Assembly (NCBI GenBank): GCA_023409265.1
Contig: JAEYHZ010000037.1
Span: 1 to 64,000 of the forward strand
DNA: 64,000 bases
Reading direction: 5' to 3'
DNA from: Bacillota bacterium
GTDB lineage: Bacteria; Bacillota; Clostridia; Acetivibrionales; DSM-1351
A program made the position numbers and the translations under genes. Positions 9,660-17,359 of this stretch are shown here, piece after piece; within the stretch, counting starts at the first letter, position 1, and each line of letters starts with the position of its first letter. The notes under the pieces were generated by a model. It made no database searches. It saw only the letters and a program-made list of their open reading frames with translations, and was not told where the DNA came from.

Positions 9660-10412
9660 ATGGAGTTTAGAAAAGTTTTTGACAGTATACCTGAACAATT
9701 TGACAAATGGAGACCCCGTTATTGCGAGGAAGCTTTTTCTGATGTTATTCAGTATGCAAAACTTGAAACGGATAAAACAGTTCTTGAAATCGGTCCCGGA
9801 ACCGGTCAAGCCACAGAACCAATTTTAAAAACAGGCTGTTCGTATTTGGCGATTGAGCTTGGAGAACATCTTGCAGAATATACAAAGAATAAGTTTAGTT
9901 CATATGACAATTTTCGTATTGTAAATTCCGATTTTGAAACATATGACTTTGGACAACAAAAATTTGATTTGGTATATTCTGCTGCTACGATTCAATGGAT
10001 ACCGGAAGAAATTGGTTTCCCAAAAGTTTATAATCTATTAAAAAATGAGGGAACATTTGCAATGATGATGACTCGAACAGATTATAAAACTCCTAACGAA
10101 GACTTGTATGCCAAAATACAAGAGGTATATGGTAAGTATTTTTACCCTGAAAAAAAGTATAACTGTAGCTTAGCTTACAATAATGTTGATAAATATGGCT
10201 TTGTAGATTTTGAATGTCGAAATTATCACAAAACAAGAGAATTAAATGCAGATGAGTTTGTAATGTACACAGGTACGCATTGCGACCACATTACGATAAA
10301 AGAGCCTTATAGAACTAATTTTTTTGAGGGTATAAGAACAGCTGTTTTAACTGCGGGTAATAAAATAACGCTTAATGACACGATAGTTTTGTATTTAGCT
10401 AAAAAACCGTAA
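9660..10412 (+). CDS. SAM-dependent methyltransferase
   Basis: I start this gene at ATG 9660, because GGAGGAAG lies just before it. This gives 250 residues. The class I methyltransferase fold is evident: motif I VLEIGPGTGQ (residues 41-50), an acidic residue closing strand 2 in YLAIELGEHLA, motif II NSDFETYDF, and motif IV FDLVYSAATIQWIP. The N-terminus (FDSIPEQFDKWRPRY) resembles the ubiquinone/menaquinone and trans-aconitate methyltransferase-like group. The substrate is unknown. It stands apart from the previous gene by about 215 nt of AT-rich sequence. Confidence 0.85.
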   Translation: MEFRKVFDSIPEQFDKWRPRYCEEAFSDVIQYAKLETDKTVLEIGPGTGQATEPILKTGCSYLAIELGEHLAEYTKNKFSSYDNFRIVNSDFETYDFGQQKFDLVYSAATIQWIPEEIGFPKVYNLLKNEGTFAMMMTRTDYKTPNEDLYAKIQEVYGKYFYPEKKYNCSLAYNNVDKYGFVDFECRNYHKTRELNADEFVMYTGTHCDHITIKEPYRTNFFEGIRTAVLTAGNKITLNDTIVLYLAKKP

Positions 10413-10452
10413 CTTCGTGTTATTGAAAATAAAACTGCTCGTCATAAAGAAG

Positions 10453-11316
10453 TTAAAACAATAATGTCAGGGTTCCCGCGGAAATAAGCACAAGTCCCGC
10501 AAAAGCTCTTATGGACAATTTTTCTTTTAGAAGGAAATAGGAAAAAGCTACAGTAAAAACAATGCTTAACTTGTCTATTGGTACCACAATACTTACCTGT
10601 CCATCCTGCAGAGCTCTATAGTAACAGAGCCAGGAGAGACCGGTTGTTATCCCTGACAGGCACATAAACAACAGACTCTTTCTATCAATTCTTTTAATTT
10701 CACCCTGTTTGCGGGTTATAAAAACAACAACCCATGCCATTACCAAGACTACAATTGTCCTGATTGCTGTTCCCAGATTGGATTCAACACCTTGAATGCC
10801 GATTTTCGCCAAAATCGAGGTTAAGCTTGCAAATACAGCTGACAAGGCTGCATATATAAGCCATAGCTTGCTCCCCTTGACATTGCCGGTTTCAGGGTTT
10901 CTTCTGGCAATCATCATATAGGTTCCAATACCTATACCGGCTATTCCGATTAGCTTTGTTACAGTTATTGCTTCTCCCAGTATTATGAGCGCAAGTATTA
11001 TTGTAAGTACAGTACTTGATTTATCAATAGGTGTAACCTTGTTTACATCCCCAAGCTGCAATGCTTTAAAGTAGCAAATCCAGGAAGCACCTGTGGCTAA
11101 TCCGGACAAAATCAGGAAAATAAAAGTCTTATTACTGACCGAGAAAATAGTTGACTGTGATCCGGCAACAAAAACCATAAGCCAGGAGAATAGGAGTATT
11201 ACAACAGTCCGTATGGCTGTTGCGACGTTTGAGTCAGTATTTTTAACTCCGATTTTTGCCAGGATGGCAGTAATTCCTGCAAAAAGAGCAGAACCGAATG
11301 CAAAAAAAAGCCACAT
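10453..11316 (-). CDS. EamA-family (DMT superfamily) transporter
   Basis: The 287-residue protein consists of two homologous halves of about five membrane helices each, the hallmark of EamA transporters. Repeat signatures are FALFAGITAILAKIGV...SNVATAIRTVVI in the first half and LSAVFASLTSILAKIGIQG...SNLGTAIRTIVV in the second. Each half ends with a conserved Asp-Lys segment (TPIDKSSTVLTI and VPIDKLSIVFTV). The ATG at 11316 has GGAGG 10 nt upstream. Members export amino acids, metabolites or nucleotide sugars; the substrate cannot be told from sequence. It is convergent with the methyltransferase gene and monocistronic. Confidence 0.9.
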   Translation of the reverse strand: MWLFFAFGSALFAGITAILAKIGVKNTDSNVATAIRTVVILLFSWLMVFVAGSQSTIFSVSNKTFIFLILSGLATGASWICYFKALQLGDVNKVTPIDKSSTVLTIILALIILGEAITVTKLIGIAGIGIGTYMMIARRNPETGNVKGSKLWLIYAALSAVFASLTSILAKIGIQGVESNLGTAIRTIVVLVMAWVVVFITRKQGEIKRIDRKSLLFMCLSGITTGLSWLCYYRALQDGQVSIVVPIDKLSIVFTVAFSYFLLKEKLSIRAFAGLVLISAGTLTLLF

Positions 11317-11528
11317 AACAAATTTACCTCCAGAAAAACAGTCCTTTTTACTTTGAAATTTTCACAGCTTCTTTATATTGTACCACTGAAGAACTTTTAT
11401 TGTAATATATTGGATTAAAAGTTTTACATTAATAAAATTAACATGCATCTTAGGATTAACCAGAATGGAAATATTTAAGTAGAAATAATTAAATAGAAGT
11501 GTCCGAGGTCGTTTAAATGCATAAGAAA

Positions 11529-11571
11529 AGCTAAAGAGTCTGCGGGATTAGGTTATACAGACTCTTCAGCT
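11529..11571 (-). terminator. Terminator of the rtcB2-type transcript
   Basis: On the minus strand AGCTGAAGAGTCTG and CAGACTCTTTAGCT pair with one mismatch across a 13-nt loop and are followed by TTTCTTAT. The stop codon of the prfH remnant lies in the loop, consistent with this being the original operon end. Confidence 0.7.
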
Positions 11572-11674
11572 TCAATCAGGTTTGCCAGTCTGCTAATGCC
11601 AGCTTTTTATTCATATACTGTGACCTTTCCTCACTTGCTGACACGGTCAGCCCCGTAGGTAAATGCATAGACAT
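11553..11674 (-). pseudogene. prfH: Frameshifted C-terminal remnant of peptide chain release factor H
   Basis: Just behind the RtcB-type gene, the minus strand encodes HLPTGLTVSASEERSQ followed by YMNKKLALA. After a one-base frame change it continues as RLANLIEAEESV and a stop. This matches the segment of class I release-factor-like proteins that follows the GGQ loop (THxPTG...SERSQ...NKxLA), as found in PrfH. Only about 40 of roughly 200 codons remain: the N-terminal part and GGQ loop are gone, and the frame is broken near 11595. In other bacteria prfH is the usual partner immediately downstream of rtcB2, so the position supports the identification. Identification is by eye. Confidence 0.7.
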
Positions 11675-11700
11675 CAATATTAATAAACCAGTTTATCCTA

Positions 11701-12801
11701 TTATTTCTTTATCGTTATTATGGGTTTAAAGGCTGCAATTACATTTATCAAGCCAAAGTCCAGCATGCTCTGAATAACGGTGTCGATATTTTTATAAGCT
11801 TCGGGTGCTTCTTCAAAAAGAAGGTTACTGTCACCGCATATAACTCTGCCTTTAAACTTTGTGTATTTGATGGTCTCTTTGGTATACTTGCTTTGCAGTC
11901 TTGATCTGCACATGCTGCGCTCCCATTTCCGTCCTGCACCATGAGCCAGAGAAAAGCCTGATATTTCAGTATTTTCTGTTGGCAGCACCAGATAAGTCAG
12001 AGACCCTCGTGAGCCCGGTATTACTACAGCTCCGGCATCACCGGGAGAAGCACCCTTTCTGTGAATGCATAGCCGTTTAGCACCGGTATGTTTTATACTC
12101 AGGTAGTTATGGGGACTGTCTGAAAGCTTGACGGTTTCTGTACTTACAGATAGGGCTTTTAACAACCGGAAGGCTACCAGTTCTCTATTTACACCGGCCC
12201 ATAGAATTGCCTCTTCGTGTTTTGCAAGATAGTCCTGTGCCGCTTGAGATTCCGGTACAAGTCCATTCTGTGCCTGATGCTGCCTGATACTTTCGTCAAG
12301 AACTCTTTGACCGTATGATCTTGAACCGCTGTGAACCAACAGCATTACTTGATTTTTCTCATAGCCGAGTTGGTTGAAGGCCTCTTGGTCAAAAACAGTA
12401 TCAACCTCCTGCAGCTCGGCAAAATGATTCCCTCCACCGATAGTTCCAAGACTTTGCCCCAGAGGAGAGGCTTCCACATTGTACAGGGATTCATCAAATG
12501 GTATATCCTGAAGGCTTCCCATAGCCTCTGCTTTTTTTATGAGTCTGTCGATTTTTAATTTCTTCTTCTCCAGCTCAGTTTTGAACATGGCCATACCACA
12601 GCCAATGTCATTTCCTACAAGGTGAGGATAAATTATGCCATCTGTTATAATTACTGCACCCACAGGTGTTTTTCCGGGATGCAGGTCAGGCAGACCAACT
12701 GCATTTATAACCCCCGGCAGCTTGCCTGTTTGTTTCAGCTGATTGACTGCATCCTGCTCCAGCCAGTTTTTTTCAGATGAAATGATTGTTACATTACTCA
12801 T
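11701..12801 (-). CDS. RtcB2-type RNA ligase (PrfH-associated subfamily)
   Basis: The 366-residue protein is an RtcB-fold 3'-phosphate/5'-hydroxyl RNA ligase. Visible motifs are LPDLHPGK near the start, the manganese-binding GNDIGCGM, GGGNHF, HSGSRSYG, and SLAHGAGRKW, whose His is the expected guanylylation site. It is short compared with classical RtcB, lacks the usual N-terminal part, and resembles the subfamily paired with PrfH, for which repair of ribosomes nicked in the decoding centre is described. Here the partner gene survives only as a fragment downstream. AAGGAGA precedes ATG 12801. The second RtcB gene is divergent, 650 nt away. Confidence 0.88.
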   Translation of the reverse strand: MSNVTIISSEKNWLEQDAVNQLKQTGKLPGVINAVGLPDLHPGKTPVGAVIITDGIIYPHLVGNDIGCGMAMFKTELEKKKLKIDRLIKKAEAMGSLQDIPFDESLYNVEASPLGQSLGTIGGGNHFAELQEVDTVFDQEAFNQLGYEKNQVMLLVHSGSRSYGQRVLDESIRQHQAQNGLVPESQAAQDYLAKHEEAILWAGVNRELVAFRLLKALSVSTETVKLSDSPHNYLSIKHTGAKRLCIHRKGASPGDAGAVVIPGSRGSLTYLVLPTENTEISGFSLAHGAGRKWERSMCRSRLQSKYTKETIKYTKFKGRVICGDSNLLFEEAPEAYKNIDTVIQSMLDFGLINVIAAFKPIITIKK

Positions 12802-12905
12802 ATATGATAGTATTCTCCTTTTGTTTTAAAACTTGTTACAGCAAACTAAGTGTTACATCAGATGCCTTTAAATAGTAAATTCTTAACCCATATAAGGGCA
12901 TAAAT

Positions 12906-12935
12906 AAAAGCCGTGATTCTGTAACCATGGCTTTT
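12906..12935. terminator. Hairpin with terminator features on both strands
   Basis: AAAAGCCGTG pairs with CATGGCTTTT, giving a stem flanked by A- and T-rich ends on both strands. It sits just upstream of the rtcB2-type gene, so it may close a transcript arriving from either side. Confidence 0.5.
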
Positions 12936-12953
12936 CAATAATATTTACGGTAA

Positions 12954-12986
12954 GAACAAAGGTGGCAAAGCCACTTTTGCTTGTGC
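12954..12986. repeat. Dispersed palindromic repeat, copy 1
   Basis: GAACAAAGGTGGCAAAGCCA followed by CTTTTGCTTGTGC forms a hairpin around GTGGC-AAA-GCCAC. A nearly identical element occurs inverted at 22181-22214, in the leader of the ABC-F gene. Two copies in non-coding DNA suggest a REP-like or MITE-like family. Confidence 0.5.
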
Positions 12987-13096
12987 AGTGTGACCGCTTA
13001 CGTTCATACTGTGCCTCTTCCCAGCAGTAAATATATTAAACAGTAATGTGCTAAGGAAAATCTGGCACGCGCAGGAATTCAAAGTTTTTAGACAAT

Positions 13097-13120
13097 AAAA
13101 AAACACGATAACTTATCGTG
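13097..13120 (-). terminator. Minus-strand intrinsic terminator
   Basis: On the minus strand CACGATA-AGT-TATCGTG is followed by seven T residues. No large minus-strand gene ends here, so it most likely closes the small transcript described at 13181-13297. Confidence 0.7.
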
Positions 13121-13180
13121 CATCTGCATTTTGATATTTATTTACTAACAGGTGACGGTTACTTTTTGATTGATATTCAG

Positions 13181-13219
13181 TTATAGAATTAAAACCTCAT
13201 TATTTATTTTTACTGTCAT
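13181..13219 (-). CDS. Possible 12-residue peptide (MTVKINNEVLIL)
   Basis: A 13-codon frame on the minus strand starts at ATG 13219 after AAAGGAGTG, a strong ribosome binding site at good spacing. It lies between a consensus-like minus-strand promoter (13268-13297) and an intrinsic terminator (13097-13120), giving a predicted transcript of about 165 nt. It could be a small peptide gene or an sRNA with an incidental frame. It is too short to compare with any family. Confidence 0.35.
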   Translation of the reverse strand: MTVKINNEVLIL

Positions 13220-13267
13220 TTTCAACACTCCTTTTCACCTGAATAGTAATATAAATCCTACCTGAAC

Positions 13268-13297
13268 ATCATAAACGGAGACGGGGTAGAAAGTCAA
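13268..13297 (-). promoter_or_regulatory. Putative minus-strand promoter for a small transcript
   Basis: Reading the minus strand, TTGACT (13297-13292) and TATGAT (13273-13268) are separated by 18 bp. The only downstream features before a terminator are the 12-residue frame and about 60 nt of untranslated RNA. Confidence 0.45.
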
Positions 13298-13449
13298 TAT
13301 TTGTAATTAAATTGAAATACAATAATTAGACTGGTTAAAATGTAATATGATAAAATAAATTAATCACTTTTTGAGGGGATTTTAAGCAGTCTCCCTTGCA
13401 AGCCTATTCAGGGGAGATACGCTCAAATAGAATAAAAACAGGTGACATT

Positions 13450-14634
13450 ATGCTGGAGATTAAAGGAAAATACAATACCGCAAAGGTATTCACCGATAAT
13501 TTGGAGGAAAAAGCTGCAGCCCAGATACTGGAGCTTTGCAGCCAGGAATTTGTAAAAGAGAGTCAGATAAGGATTATGCCGGATACTCACGCTGGTGCCG
13601 GATGTACAATAGGTACTACCATGACCATAAAGGATAAAATTGTACCTAATCTGGTAGGCGTCGATATTGGCTGCGGAATGTTTGTCAGCAGGCTTGAAAA
13701 GACAGCTGTAAATTTCAGTAAGCTGGATAAGGTGATTAGAAGCTGTGTTCCGAGCGGCTTCGATGTACGGGAGACACCTCATGCCTACAACCTGCATGTA
13801 GATATCAACAGTCTACAATGCAAAGAACATGTTGATTTGAAAAGAGCGTCCCTGAGTATTGGTACTCTTGGCGGCGGAAATCACTTCATTGAAATGAATA
13901 AGGACGACCAGGACAATATATATCTTGTAGTTCACTCCGGAAGCAGGCATATGGGTAAACAAATAGCCGAGTATTATCAGAACAGGGCCTCCAAAGAAAT
14001 TATCAAAAAGAGCAATGACCAGATTATTTCCGAGCTAAAGGCAAAAGGCCGGGAAAAGGACATCCAGTCTGAAATAGAAAAGGAACGCATGAATATTAAT
14101 CCTGCCCTGGCATATGTGCAGGGGAATACATTTAAGGAATATATTAATGATATGCGCATTGCACAATTGTTTGCCGAATACAACAGAAAAGCCATTGCTG
14201 AGGTTATTATCCGGGAAATGAATTTTAATGTGGAGGAAAGCTTTACAACTATACACAACTATATTGACACGGAGGAGATGATTCTCCGTAAGGGTGCTAT
14301 TTCCGCCCAAAAAGGTGAAGAGGTTATAATTCCTATCAATATGAGGGATGGAAGCATTATAGCTATTGGAAAGGGAAACGGGGATTGGAACAGATCTGCA
14401 CCTCACGGCGCAGGAAGGCTGATGAGCAGAAAACAGGCAAAACTCAAGCTCTCCATGGAGGATTTTAAGAAATCCATGGAAGGTATTTATACTACTTCAT
14501 TATCTATGGAAACCATTGATGAGGCACCCTTTGCATATAAGCCCATGGACGAGATAATAGCCAACATTCAGGATACGGTTGCCATAGCTAAAATAATAAA
14601 GCCTGTATACAACTTTAAGGCTTCGGAGGACTAA
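13450..14634 (+). CDS. rtcB: RtcB-family RNA-splicing ligase
   Basis: The start at ATG 13450 follows AGGTGA and gives 394 residues. RtcB motifs in order are MPDTHAGAGCTIG, VGVDIGCGM (Mn-binding Asp and Cys), GTLGGGNHFIE, HSGSRHMG, an internal helical segment around residues 175-235, HNYID, and SAPHGAGRLMSR, whose His is the guanylylated residue. The enzyme joins RNA 2',3'-cyclic phosphate or 3'-phosphate ends to 5'-hydroxyl ends using GTP and Mn2+. It is a different subfamily from the divergent neighbour, so two RNA repair ligases lie back to back. A short stem (TCTCCC/GGGGAGA, about 13390-13418) occurs in its leader. Confidence 0.9.
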   Translation: MLEIKGKYNTAKVFTDNLEEKAAAQILELCSQEFVKESQIRIMPDTHAGAGCTIGTTMTIKDKIVPNLVGVDIGCGMFVSRLEKTAVNFSKLDKVIRSCVPSGFDVRETPHAYNLHVDINSLQCKEHVDLKRASLSIGTLGGGNHFIEMNKDDQDNIYLVVHSGSRHMGKQIAEYYQNRASKEIIKKSNDQIISELKAKGREKDIQSEIEKERMNINPALAYVQGNTFKEYINDMRIAQLFAEYNRKAIAEVIIREMNFNVEESFTTIHNYIDTEEMILRKGAISAQKGEEVIIPINMRDGSIIAIGKGNGDWNRSAPHGAGRLMSRKQAKLKLSMEDFKKSMEGIYTTSLSMETIDEAPFAYKPMDEIIANIQDTVAIAKIIKPVYNFKASED

Positions 14635-14661
14635 GTCTGTAGTTTTATGTATATAAGTTTG

Positions 14662-14695
14662 TGAATGTAAGTTTACGCCTGTAAGTTTACATTCA
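14662..14695 (+). repeat. Short direct and inverted repeats after rtcB
   Basis: TGAATGTAA (14662-14670) and TTACATTCA (14687-14695) are inverted, and GTAAGTTTA occurs twice within the same stretch. It may act as a weak hairpin terminator; there is no T tract. Confidence 0.4.
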
Positions 14696-14829
14696 TAAGT
14701 TTAAGTAAGTACTTTGCATTTATTAAATATTATATGGGAATTGAATCAAGGGGGACTTGATGTATGACAGACAGCGTATGACAGACGCTACTTTTAAAGA
14801 AAACCAGATTGCCTGTTATAATTTTTGAG

Positions 14830-15141
14830 ATGAAAAACAGGTTGGAATATATTGATCCGGAGATTAAACTATTTGCGCTAAAGGTACTTTGCAGCTATGG
14901 AGGCTGGCATGCCCTGGAAGGTATACTGTTTGCTCTGGCAAATTGGCAGGAACAGGAATTCCAAACGGCTCTGAGCTTGTTGGACAGCTGGGTGAAAGGT
15001 TCGGCCGGCCTTTACTCCATGCCTGATTTCACCACAAGAGTCAAGCTTCTTAAACTGTATGAAACCCTGTATACAAGTGTATTGATTCCAGATGATAGCT
15101 TGAGGGAACTGTGTTTTTACTCAAAACAAGGAACCTGTTAA
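14830..15141 (+). pseudogene. Small hypothetical ORF, possibly 5'-truncated by a frameshift
   Basis: From ATG 14830 about 103 residues are encoded (MKNRLEYIDPEIKLFALKVL...). The helical composition with repeated LF/LL heptads is reminiscent of HEAT-type repeats, but I do not recognise the protein. There is no ribosome binding site before this ATG. A well-placed AAGGGGGAC site instead leads to ATG 14764 or 14778, whose frames stop after 5 (MTDSV) and 16 codons (MTDATFKENQIACYNF), in a different frame from the main ORF. This suggests one gene broken by a +1/-1 shift near 14800. The stop codon overlaps the convergent YoaK-family gene by 4 nt. Confidence 0.45.
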
Positions 15142-15902
15142 GTTGACAGCTTTTGCTTTGATAAAATTCCAGCCGGAGCAAGGGACAATGCCAATGCTGC
15201 CAGAAGCACTACTGCTGCAAGCCAGATAGTCCTTTCGTGCAGAAAATTTACGCTCAGAGCACCGGCAATTGCTCCCGCAAAAAAGGATATAAGAATATAA
15301 CTGTAGGACAGAGCCTTCTTCAGGCTCTGTCTATCTTTTTTTGCAATTCCTTTATAGAAATTTTCAGCACAGGAGCGCATGTTTCCTGTACAGAATACAC
15401 TGGCATAGTTCTCAGTTTCGCCAAACTTTCTGAAAGCACAGTACTGCAAGGCCGCTGCGAAGGATACCAATGTATTTGCCATCAGGTTGGGGTAATTGCC
15501 CGGTATCAACCCTGATGCAAATAATGCGGCAGCTGAAGCGGCCAGCACCCAACGCTTCCATAGCAAATGTTTTTGTTGAAAATAAGAATAAAAAAGATGC
15601 CTTACTGTAAATATGCCTGCCCAGAAGGCAGCAATTGGTGTTACTGCATGAAGCAGTCCGGTATAGTCCTGTTCAGCCAGGCGGACAGCAGCAAGTACAA
15701 AGTTTCCTGTCTGTCCTGTAGCAAAAACATTACCGCGGACAATAAAGGAGTACACATCCATTATTCCTCCCACAAGGGCAAGCAGCATTCCAAAATTTAA
15801 TTTTTCTGTTATTTCAATGATTCTGATAGTTTCAGTGATCCCATTAACTACATTAATCCCATTGACTTCATGAACCCCAGGGACAACATTTTTATGATCC
15901 AT
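15138..15902 (-). CDS. YoaK/DUF1275-family membrane protein
   Basis: About 254 residues from ATG 15902, or three more from GTG 15911. The core matches the DUF1275 family: GGIMDVYSFIVRGNVFATGQTGNFVLAAV near the first membrane helix, then roughly six helices, with the conserved NTLVSFAAALQYCAFRKF and TGNMRSCAENFY motifs. Function in the family is unknown. The first 35 residues are unusual, with a near-repeat NGINVVNGI before the membrane part. A LysR-type regulator is encoded divergently 170 nt away and may control it, as is typical for LysR pairs; this is inference. Confidence 0.85.
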   Translation of the reverse strand: MDHKNVVPGVHEVNGINVVNGITETIRIIEITEKLNFGMLLALVGGIMDVYSFIVRGNVFATGQTGNFVLAAVRLAEQDYTGLLHAVTPIAAFWAGIFTVRHLFYSYFQQKHLLWKRWVLAASAAALFASGLIPGNYPNLMANTLVSFAAALQYCAFRKFGETENYASVFCTGNMRSCAENFYKGIAKKDRQSLKKALSYSYILISFFAGAIAGALSVNFLHERTIWLAAVVLLAALALSLAPAGILSKQKLST

Positions 15903-16074
15903 AGCAAACACCTGATTTCTTATATTAAGCGGAAATATCTTTTATCTGGCAACCTTGTATTAAGTAGTTATTCTTTTATAGGGTAATCCTATTATAACGT
16001 TGCTGCTTCATAAATAAAAATATATAATATCTATTAAAATGATAAGTATTTACTTATGGATTTGAGGGTTGGGA

Positions 16075-16956
16075 ATGGACATTCTTCAGTTAAAATATTT
16101 TCTCGTAACAGCAGAATATGAGCACATGACAAGGGCGGCAAGCTCCCTGCGCATTGCACAGCCGGCTCTGTCTCAGTCCATCCGGCATCTGGAGGATGAG
16201 CTGGGCGTACCTCTTTTTGACCGGAAAAACAGAAGTATCCGGTTGAACGCAGCCGGTCATCTATTGCAGAAGGAAATACGCCCGATAATTGAAGCCCTGG
16301 ACTCACTGCCCGCCCGCATACAGGAAAGCAGAGATCAGGCCTCCCGTACCATACAGCTCAACATACTGGCGGCATCGGCACTGATCACACGATCCATTAT
16401 ATCCTTTAAAAAGCTGTACCCGGAAGTAAATTTCCGTTTATTGCAGAACTCCGATACAACGGAGTTTGACTTGTGCATTACCTGTACTGCCACAGAGAAG
16501 ATTCCAAAAGGCGGCACCAGACTGCTTACCGAAAAGATCCTGCTGGCTGTTCCTGAAAACAGTGATTATGCACATTTGGCTTCCATTTCATTAAGGCAGG
16601 TGGAAAAGGAAGGTTTTATAAGCTTTTCAGGAGCAAAGCCCTTCCGTATTATTTGTGATAACTACTGCAGACAGAAGGGGTTTACTCCTAAAATAATTTT
16701 TGAAAGCGATAATCAGGAATCTGTCAGAAACCTTATAGATTCCAGCTTTGGCGTTGCATTCTGGCCGGAATATGCCTGGGGGGAACTGACTGCCAAAAAC
16801 GCCGTACTTGTTCCCATACATGATCCCGAATGCCGCCGAACCATTTTTGCTGTTCAAAACTCCTACTCGGCAAACAGTAAATATGTTACCACTTTTTTGG
16901 ATCATTTGACGAACTTCATATCTGATATAAGGGCAGGTAATTTAAACCCCATTTAA
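16075..16956 (+). CDS. LysR-family transcriptional regulator
   Basis: I use ATG 16075 (MDILQLKYFLVTAEYEHMTR), which aligns with the normal LysR N-terminus and gives 293 residues. The winged helix-turn-helix spans residues 1-60, with the recognition stretch RIAQPALSQSIRHLEDELGV and LFDRKNRSIRLNAAG. The C-terminal part is a periplasmic-binding-protein-like effector domain. The gene is divergent from the YoaK-family gene, and the AT-rich 170-nt space between them should contain both promoters and the operator. It ends at a strong terminator, so it is monocistronic. The effector is unknown. Confidence 0.92.
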   Translation: MDILQLKYFLVTAEYEHMTRAASSLRIAQPALSQSIRHLEDELGVPLFDRKNRSIRLNAAGHLLQKEIRPIIEALDSLPARIQESRDQASRTIQLNILAASALITRSIISFKKLYPEVNFRLLQNSDTTEFDLCITCTATEKIPKGGTRLLTEKILLAVPENSDYAHLASISLRQVEKEGFISFSGAKPFRIICDNYCRQKGFTPKIIFESDNQESVRNLIDSSFGVAFWPEYAWGELTAKNAVLVPIHDPECRRTIFAVQNSYSANSKYVTTFLDHLTNFISDIRAGNLNPI

Positions 16957-16970
16957 TGATTATCAATTGC

Positions 16971-17018
16971 AAGGGCTGATGCGGAAATTCCATAAAGATT
17001 CCTGCATCGGCCCTTTTC
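16971..17018 (+). terminator. Intrinsic terminator of the LysR gene
   Basis: AAGGGCTGATGCGGAA (16971-16986) pairs with TTCCTGCATCGGCCCTT (16999-17015), followed by TTCTAT. From about 17020 to 17340 I see no supported gene, only the leader of the next operon. Confidence 0.8.
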
Positions 17019-17359
17019 TATGTAAATAATTTACTTTTTCAGAGTTAAGGAGAAGCTTGCCGGTACATTTTATAAAGAAAGTAACAGAATAATGACCAAT
17101 CATAACAACCTGGTGACTTATCCTTGCGAACCTGCTGACTTGGTTCCCGAGAGTATGATAATATCTATGCTGTAAATGGGAGGTGTTCAGCCCATATGCA
17201 AATATAAACAGCAATTCACATATTGAAACAGTTCGCATCTTATTCACAGTATATTCTGGTCCTTTCAAAGCTTTGCCTGATAACCGGCATCTGCCAATTT
17301 TAAATTTAAAGCCTGAGTTTATATCTTATAGAGTCATAGGGAAAGGATGCTTGCATTTT

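Noticed and set aside
9583..9828. 81-codon ORF at the methyltransferase start
   Set aside because: It overlaps the methyltransferase gene in another frame; the RBS belongs to ATG 9660.
12954..12986. Cyclic di-GMP (GEMM) riboswitch, from the GGCAAAGCC core
   Set aside because: The flanking conserved positions of GEMM and its second stem are missing, and a second copy occurs in another context.
13423..13797. Long minus-strand frame inside rtcB
   Set aside because: It is the shadow of a clear RtcB gene, with no RBS and no family features.
16963..17268. 101-codon minus-strand ORF after the LysR gene
   Set aside because: It crosses the LysR terminator and has no RBS or convincing family similarity.
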